Shown piece by piece: positions 59,005-64,000 of a stretch of 64,000 nucleotides of DNA. The stretch comes from Mesorhizobium sp. CA8. Lineage in GTDB: Bacteria; Pseudomonadota; Alphaproteobacteria; Rhizobiales; Rhizobiaceae. Every line of letters begins with the position of its first letter. The first letter of the stretch is position 1. The stretch is taken from contig NZ_JAIUHG010000018.1 of NCBI RefSeq assembly GCF_020164955.1, positions 1-64,000 on the forward strand, written 5' to 3'. The notes beneath the pieces were generated by a model. It worked only from the letters and a program-made list of their open reading frames with translations, searched no databases and was not told where the DNA came from. A program made the position numbers and the translations under genes.

Positions 59005-60435
59005 ATGGGCTTCAAAGTCGCCATCATCGGCCGGCCTAACGTCGGCAAATCGACTCTTTTCAATCGGCTGGTCGGAAAGAAGCTGGCGCTTGTCGACGAC
59101 ACGCCGGGTGTGACGCGCGACCGCCGCGTCCATGCGGCAAAACTCTACGACCTTCACTTCGATGTCATCGACACCGCCGGCTTCGAGGACGCGGCCGCCT
59201 CGACGCTGCCCGGCCGCATGCGCCAGCAGACCGAGATCGCGATCCGCGAGGCCGACCTCATCTTCTTTACGGTCGATGCCAAATCCGGCCTGATGCCCGA
59301 CGACCGCACCTTCGCCGAGGTGGTGCGCAAATCGGGCAAGCCGGTGGTGCTCGTCGCCAACAAGGCCGAGGCGCGCGGCGCTCAGGGCGGCATGCTGGAG
59401 GCCTGGGAGCTCGGCCTTGGCGAGCCGATCCCGGTTTCGGCCGAGCACGGCCAGGGCATGCCCGACCTGCGTGATGCGGTGATCGAAGCGCTCGGCGAGG
59501 AACGCGCCTTCGGCGAGGACGAGGAAGACGATAGCGACGAGATCGCCGCCAGCGAGGTGCTGATCGGCGAGGACATCGCCGACCCCGACGCTGAAGCACC
59601 CTATGACGACACCAAGCCGCTGCGCATCGCCGTGGTCGGCCGCCCGAACGCCGGCAAGTCGACGCTGATCAATGCGCTGATCGGCGAGGAGCGGCTGCTC
59701 ACCGGCCCGGAAGCCGGCATCACGCGCGACTCCATTTCGGTCGACTGGGACTGGCGTGGCCGCAGGATAAAGCTGTTCGACACGGCCGGCATGCGCCGCA
59801 AATCCAGGATCCATGAAAAGCTGGAAGTGCTCTCGGTGCAGGACGGCCTGCGCGCCATCCGCTTCGCCGAGATCGTCATCATCGTGCTAGACGCCACCAT
59901 TCCCTTCGAGAAGCAGGACCTGCAGATCGCCGATCTCATCATCCGCGAGGGCAGGGCGCCGGTGATCGCCTTCAACAAATGGGACCTGATCGACAATCCG
60001 CAGGAATTGCTGGCCGAGCTGCGCGAAAAGACCGAGCGGCTCTTGCCGCAGGTGCGCGGCATCCAGGCGGTGACGGTCTCGGCTGAGACCGGCCGCGGCC
60101 TCGACAAGCTGATGGAGAGCGTCATCAAGACGCACAAGGTGTGGAACAGCCGCGTCTCGACCGGCAAGCTCAACCGCTGGCTGGAAGGTATCCTCGCGCA
60201 TCACCCGCCGCCCGCCGTTGCCGGCCGCCGGTTGAAGATCAAATACGTCACGCAGGCCAAGACCCGCCCGCCGGGCTTCGTCGTTTCGTGCTCGCGGCCG
60301 GACGCGATGCCGCAATCCTATGTCCGCTATCTGACCAACAGCCTGCGTGAGGCCTTCGACATGCCCGGCGTGCCGATCCGCATGGCGCTGCGCACCTCGG
60401 ACAATCCGTTTGCGGGCAGGGCGAAGAAGCGCTGA
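59005..60435 (+). CDS. der: Ribosome-assembly GTPase Der (EngA)
   Basis: A 476-residue protein with two tandem GTPase domains. Domain 1: GRPNVGKST (P-loop), DTAGF, NKAE. Domain 2 (about residues 205-360): GRPNAGKST, DTAGM, NKWD. A C-terminal KH-like domain follows, with IKYVTQAKTRPPGFVVSCSRPD. An acidic linker joins the two domains. It is essential for 50S subunit maturation. ATG 59005, six bases after the upstream stop. Confidence 0.95.
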   Translation: MGFKVAIIGRPNVGKSTLFNRLVGKKLALVDDTPGVTRDRRVHAAKLYDLHFDVIDTAGFEDAAASTLPGRMRQQTEIAIREADLIFFTVDAKSGLMPDDRTFAEVVRKSGKPVVLVANKAEARGAQGGMLEAWELGLGEPIPVSAEHGQGMPDLRDAVIEALGEERAFGEDEEDDSDEIAASEVLIGEDIADPDAEAPYDDTKPLRIAVVGRPNAGKSTLINALIGEERLLTGPEAGITRDSISVDWDWRGRRIKLFDTAGMRRKSRIHEKLEVLSVQDGLRAIRFAEIVIIVLDATIPFEKQDLQIADLIIREGRAPVIAFNKWDLIDNPQELLAELREKTERLLPQVRGIQAVTVSAETGRGLDKLMESVIKTHKVWNSRVSTGKLNRWLEGILAHHPPPAVAGRRLKIKYVTQAKTRPPGFVVSCSRPDAMPQSYVRYLTNSLREAFDMPGVPIRMALRTSDNPFAGRAKKR

Positions 60436-60468
60436 GGGCTTAAGCGGATAGCGGCAACGCCTCTCCAG

Positions 60469-60645
60469 TCGTCATCCACGGGCGGAGCAAGGAGCGAAGC
60501 GACGCGCGCAGACCCGAGGATCCATTCCGTGACTTCGAGGCGCCGCGGCGGTTCAGAATTCTGCACCGCTGCATCCCTCGCGCAAGGTAACGGAATGGAT
60601 TCCATGGTCTGCGCGCGTCGCTTCGCTCCTTGCTTCGAATGACGA
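60469..60645. repeat. Long inverted repeat between der and LysR gene
   Basis: Arms 60,469-60,529 and 60,590-60,645 are inverted copies: left gtcgtcatccacgggcggag / caaggagcgaagcgacgcgc / gcagaccc; right ggtctgcgcgcgtcgcttcg / ctccttgcttcgaatgacga. At least 30 central bases pair exactly; ccattccgt and acggaatgg border the loop. It spans nearly the whole 230-base gap between convergent genes and could end transcription both ways. Confidence 0.8.
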
Positions 60646-60665
60646 GCGCGATAGGGGCCAAGACC

Positions 60666-61586
60666 TCACGCGACCTCCCGCAGCCCATCGCCGGTTCGCG
60701 CCCCCTCAGGCAGCATCTCCAGCGCTGCCTGCAAGAGAATCTCCGCCAGCCGCGTCGCCACCGGGTCGAGCTCGGCGTCCTTCTGATGCAGGTGCAGCGC
60801 CATCATCGGCAGCGCCGGCAGCCCAAGCACGCCCGGCGCGATCGCCCTGACATTGGCTGGCAGGCCGATGTCGGTGCGGATCGTCAGGCCGAGACCCGCC
60901 GCCACCGCCGCCCAAATCCCGCCGAGGCTGGGGCTGGAGAAAGCCATGCGCCAGGGCATGCCGGCGCGGTCCAGCGTTTCGGTCGCGACAGTGCGCAAGA
61001 GGCAAGGCGCCTCGAACACCACCAGCGGCAGCGGCTCGCCATCGGGCTGACCTGCCTCGATCGGCTTGGCCGGGCCGATCCAGCGCGCCTGCACGTCGGC
61101 GACATGTCGGCTGTAGGGCAGGGTCGTGCCGTCATGCCAGGCAAGCGCGATGTCGAGATTGCCTGACAGGACGCGCTCGGCCAGCTCGTGGCTGCGGCCG
61201 ATCCGCGCTTCGATGCGCACTTTGGGATGGGCGCGGGCGAAGCGGCCGAGCACCTCGGGCAGCACGGCCTCGCCGAAATCCTCCTGCAGGCCGAGCCGCA
61301 CCCAGCCTTCCAGCTCGACGTCGCGAATAGCGGAGGCTGCCTCGTCATTGAGCTCGATCAGCCGCCGCGCATAGCTAAGCATCGTCTCGCCGGCCTCGGT
61401 GAGCGCCAGGCCGCGTCCCGCCTTGCGGAAGACCGGCGTCGCGGCCTGCTCTTCCAGCTTCTTCAGTTGTGCGCTGACGGCGGACGTCGAGCGCCCGAGC
61501 CGTTCGGCCGCCTTGGCGAAGCTGCCCAACTCCATGCCGGTGACGAAGGTCCTGAGGACATCGAGGTCGAATGTGATGCGGCGCAT
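60666..61586 (-). CDS. LysR-family regulator, divergent from an MFS gene
   Basis: A 306-residue LysR protein; the HTH region is MRRITFDLDVLRTFVTGMELGSFAKAAERLGRSTSAVSAQLKKLEEQ. ATG 61586 is chosen; a TTG at 61619 would add 11 residues. The sensor domain is typical. Probably controls the MFS gene at 61,702; the 115-base spacer has inverted TCAGGA/TCCTGA words. Confidence 0.82.
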   Translation of the reverse strand: MRRITFDLDVLRTFVTGMELGSFAKAAERLGRSTSAVSAQLKKLEEQAATPVFRKAGRGLALTEAGETMLSYARRLIELNDEAASAIRDVELEGWVRLGLQEDFGEAVLPEVLGRFARAHPKVRIEARIGRSHELAERVLSGNLDIALAWHDGTTLPYSRHVADVQARWIGPAKPIEAGQPDGEPLPLVVFEAPCLLRTVATETLDRAGMPWRMAFSSPSLGGIWAAVAAGLGLTIRTDIGLPANVRAIAPGVLGLPALPMMALHLHQKDAELDPVATRLAEILLQAALEMLPEGARTGDGLREVA

Positions 61587-61602
61587 GAGACTGTCCAGAT
61601 TT

Positions 61603-61630
61603 TCAGGATTGTTGGTCAAAAACTTCCTGA
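61603..61630. promoter_or_regulatory. Inverted repeat between LysR and MFS genes
   Basis: TCAGGA (61603-61608) and TCCTGA (61625-61630) are perfect inverted words 16 bases apart in the divergent spacer, about where a LysR protein would bind. The TTG alternative start of the LysR gene lies within this interval. Confidence 0.3.
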
Positions 61631-61701
61631 TTTTATGGATGAAGCTATGGCGCTACATCCGGTCGGTCAAGCCGTCAGCCGGCCGTCACGGGAATGGAAC
61701 C

Positions 61702-62976
61702 ATGTCCGCCATCGTCGCACGCAACCACTGCCAACCGCCTGATGCATGCGCCGGCGCCTCCGGCCGCCGCGCCTTCGGCCCCAACCATCGCTGGAAAGTT
61801 CTGGGCATCGGCGTCGCCGCCAATGCCGGCTTCTCCGCCACCTTCTCCGGCCTTCCGGCGACCGCCGTGGTGATGCGCCAGGGCTACCATCTCGACAACG
61901 CCTCGCTCGGCCTTGCGCTTGGGCTGCTCGGCCTCGGCGTTGCGCTGAGCGAACTGCCCTGGGGCGTGCTCACCGACCGCTGGGGCGACCGCCGCGTGCT
62001 CCTGACCGGACTCGGCGCGACGGCCGCATGGCTCTTCATAATGGCCATGCTCGTCGTGCCGACAAGAATGGCGGTACCCGGCGTCGCGCTGCTCTCGGCA
62101 AGCCTGCTCGTCGTCGGCCTGCTCGGCGGCAGCGTCAACGGCTCCAGCGGCCGCGCCATCATGGGCTGGTTCGGCGAGCGCGAGCGCGGCTTCGCCATGA
62201 GCATCAGGCAGACGGCGGTGCCGCTTGGCGGCGGGCTGGGCGCGCTTGTCCTGCCTTCGCTGGCGTTGAGCTTGGGATTCACCGCGGTCTTCGGCCTGCT
62301 TGCGGTCGTCTCCGCGCTCTCGGCCTGTTTTGCCTGGCGCTGGGTGCACGAGCCGCCGGTGGAAGGCGGCGGTCACCCCACCACTACCGCAAGCGGCCCG
62401 GCGCCCTTGCGCAACATCGAGGTGTGGCGCATCTCGACCGCCATCGGGCTGCTCTGCTTTCCGCAGGTCGCGGTGCTGACCTTCGCCTCGGTCTTCCTGC
62501 ATGACTTCGCCGGCATGGGCACCTTTGTGACCAGCGCCAGCCTTGCCGCGGTGCAGACTGGCGCCATGGCGATGCGCGTCTGGAGCGGCCGCTTCACCGA
62601 CCGCCACGGCGCCCGCCGGCCGTTCCTGAAAGTCTGCAGCGCGTTGAGCGCCTTAGCCTTCCTGGCGCTGTGGCTGCTGGTGATCGGCGCCGCCGGATCG
62701 CCATTGCTGCTGCCGCTGCTTCCGCTGATGGTCGTCGTCGCCGGCATATCCGTCTCCGCCTGGCACGGGGTCGCCTATACCGAGCTTGCCACGCTTGCCG
62801 GCGCCGGTCATGTCGGCACCGCGCTCAGCCTTGCCAACAGTTTTGTGTTCATCGGCTTCTGCCTGGTGCCGATCGCTATTCCGTGGCTGCTGGTGGTCTT
62901 CGCATGGCCGGGCGTGTGGCTTGCGGCGGCTTTCTGCGCGGCGCTCGCCTGGCCGATCTTCCTGCGCGAGGCCTGA
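61702..62976 (+). CDS. MFS transporter
   Basis: A 424-residue major facilitator protein with about twelve hydrophobic segments. The cytoplasmic loop 2-3 motif reads GVLTDRWGDRRVLLTG and the second-half equivalent GRFTDRHGARRPFLK. ATG 61702 is chosen (GGAATG region upstream); a longer open frame exists but overlaps the LysR promoter. The substrate is unknown; the divergent LysR gene is its probable regulator. Confidence 0.84.
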   Translation: MSAIVARNHCQPPDACAGASGRRAFGPNHRWKVLGIGVAANAGFSATFSGLPATAVVMRQGYHLDNASLGLALGLLGLGVALSELPWGVLTDRWGDRRVLLTGLGATAAWLFIMAMLVVPTRMAVPGVALLSASLLVVGLLGGSVNGSSGRAIMGWFGERERGFAMSIRQTAVPLGGGLGALVLPSLALSLGFTAVFGLLAVVSALSACFAWRWVHEPPVEGGGHPTTTASGPAPLRNIEVWRISTAIGLLCFPQVAVLTFASVFLHDFAGMGTFVTSASLAAVQTGAMAMRVWSGRFTDRHGARRPFLKVCSALSALAFLALWLLVIGAAGSPLLLPLLPLMVVVAGISVSAWHGVAYTELATLAGAGHVGTALSLANSFVFIGFCLVPIAIPWLLVVFAWPGVWLAAAFCAALAWPIFLREA

Positions 62977-63147
62977 TTCACTCAAACTGATGCACCCACC
63001 CAGGCCTGATTCCTCATCGGCCCGCTGTGGAAATCGCAAGCCGGCTTTCCTCAAACATGAAAAGAACATGATCGATGTCGTTAACCCCGCATCAAGGTTA
63101 ATGCTTCATTTTGGCTCTCCGGGGTCAGTAGCGTTCTGGAGAGTTCA

Positions 63148-64000
63148 GTGCATCGACGCGTTTCCATGCGGCTTGCCGCCGCCGCCGTTGCGAAAAAACG
63201 TTCCTTTCTTCCTCCTTTGGTGCTCGGGCTCGGCATTTGGATCGGCTTTCCGTCGGCCGTCGCCTTTCAGGATATGGCAAGCCTGATCTCCGGCCTGGAA
63301 TCGTCCGACACCCGCTGGAACGCCTATATCGAGAAATCCGCCGCCGGCTCGGTGCATGCGGCCGAAATGCCTTTCGTCGATTCCACCACCACCGGCTCGC
63401 TCTCCGGCTCCGGCGTGAATTTGCCGGGCGTGGGCACCGTCGCCTTCCGAGGCAAGGGCAGCGCCGCAGGCGTGACGCCCGATGAGGACCGTGTCGTGCG
63501 CGCCGACAAGAAGGGCCGTATCGTCCAGGTCTCGCCGGTCGCGCCGCCCAAAAATTTCAGCGCTGGCTCGATTTTCAAGCGCACCTCCTCGCTGCTGCGT
63601 CCCGCGATGGACAGCGACCTGAAGCTCACCTTCGCCAAGCCAGGCATCAAGGGCAAGGAAGTCCAGATCGCCCAGGCCTTCCATCTGCGCGAAGACAAGA
63701 AGCCGGATCCGGATCTGCCGGCGGCTCTCGTCGCACTCGTCAACAACGATAAGCCGGACATCCTCGCCACCGCCTATGCGCAGTCGGCGCCCGACTACGC
63801 CAAGGCTTCGCCCTTCGAGGCGCTGCTGCAGGACGATCCGAACAACGGCCGCTTCATCCCGCCTATGGGCAAGGGTGACCACGCCTGGATGCAGAATCCC
63901 TTGCCGGCGGCCGTCTTCTCCAAGCCGGAACAGGAATGCCTCGCCAAGGGCATCTATTTCGAGGCGCGCAGCGAGCCGGTGCGCGGCCAGGCCGCGGTCG
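63148..64000 (+). CDS. Cell-wall hydrolase, SleB-type, 3' end beyond window
   Basis: An open frame runs from GTG 63148 (or ATG 63166) through the window end: 284 codons seen. A basic start and hydrophobic segment (about residues 20-40, FLPPLVLGLGIWIGFPSAVA) form a signal or anchor. A long region without a motif follows, and near the end ECLAKGIYFEARSEPVRGQAAV opens a Hydrolase_2 (SleB) domain with its catalytic Glu region. Such proteins cleave peptidoglycan. The domain continues past base 64,000, so the true length is unknown. Confidence 0.8.
   Translation, partial: MHRRVSMRLAAAAVAKKRSFLPPLVLGLGIWIGFPSAVAFQDMASLISGLESSDTRWNAYIEKSAAGSVHAAEMPFVDSTTTGSLSGSGVNLPGVGTVAFRGKGSAAGVTPDEDRVVRADKKGRIVQVSPVAPPKNFSAGSIFKRTSSLLRPAMDSDLKLTFAKPGIKGKEVQIAQAFHLREDKKPDPDLPAALVALVNNDKPDILATAYAQSAPDYAKASPFEALLQDDPNNGRFIPPMGKGDHAWMQNPLPAAVFSKPEQECLAKGIYFEARSEPVRGQAAV

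Overview
The window is high-GC alphaproteobacterial chromosome, most like the Hyphomicrobiales (Rhizobiales) and probably a Mesorhizobium-type organism. This rests on gene content (four-subunit sarcosine-oxidase-like enzymes, a BacA/SbmA peptide transporter, many ABC uptake systems with private regulators), on a candidate 'cuckoo' small RNA, and on several families of short palindromic repeats typical of this order. The genus is inferred from content, not measured.

Bases 100-19,800 form a methylated-amine catabolic island. On the minus strand lie the N-methylglutamate pathway genes for monomethylamine: N-methylglutamate synthase (mgsA, mgsB, mgsC), gamma-glutamylmethylamide synthetase (gmaS), and the four subunits of N-methylglutamate dehydrogenase (mgdA, B, C, D). 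Upstream on the same strand are two uncharacterised proteins, an APC-family permease and three small membrane proteins, one of only 53 residues. Divergently, on the plus strand, a dmmDABC-like operon encodes dimethylamine monooxygenase. A divergent pair follows: an XRE-cupin regulator and trimethylamine monooxygenase (tmm). Together these give TMA to TMAO, DMA to monomethylamine, and monomethylamine to glutamate plus a one-carbon unit on tetrahydrofolate. The TMAO-to-DMA step (tdm) is not visible here. A similar sequence motif lies upstream of three of the transcription units.

Bases 19,800-27,700 hold an enolase-superfamily dehydratase or epimerase, an RND efflux pair with a small overlapping upstream ORF, a divergent TetR regulator, a SAM methyltransferase, and a minus-strand small RNA with three CCTCCTCCC-bearing hairpins, the last being its terminator. 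Bases 27,700-33,000 hold a sugar-type ABC importer with a LacI regulator and an FAH-family enzyme.

Bases 33,200-48,400 hold two polyamine/opine-type ABC importers. The first goes with an FAD amine oxidoreductase and a PuuR-like XRE-cupin regulator, and two matching 16-bp palindromes precede its two transcription units. The second goes with a divergent GntR regulator, a gamma-glutamyltransferase, an oxalyl-CoA-synthetase-like ligase and a ketopantoate-reductase-like protein.

Bases 48,400-64,000 are mixed housekeeping and accessory genes: a frameshifted 2'-5' RNA ligase-like gene, a SnoaL-like protein, an ArsR/AHSA1 pair, an ArsC/Spx-like protein, DUF488, an M29 aminopeptidase, two LysR regulators, two MFS transporters, BacA/SbmA, a polysaccharide deacetylase, a YfgM-like protein followed by the GTPase Der, and a SleB-type cell-wall hydrolase cut by the window end. 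No rRNA, tRNA, CRISPR array or insertion sequence was recognised.
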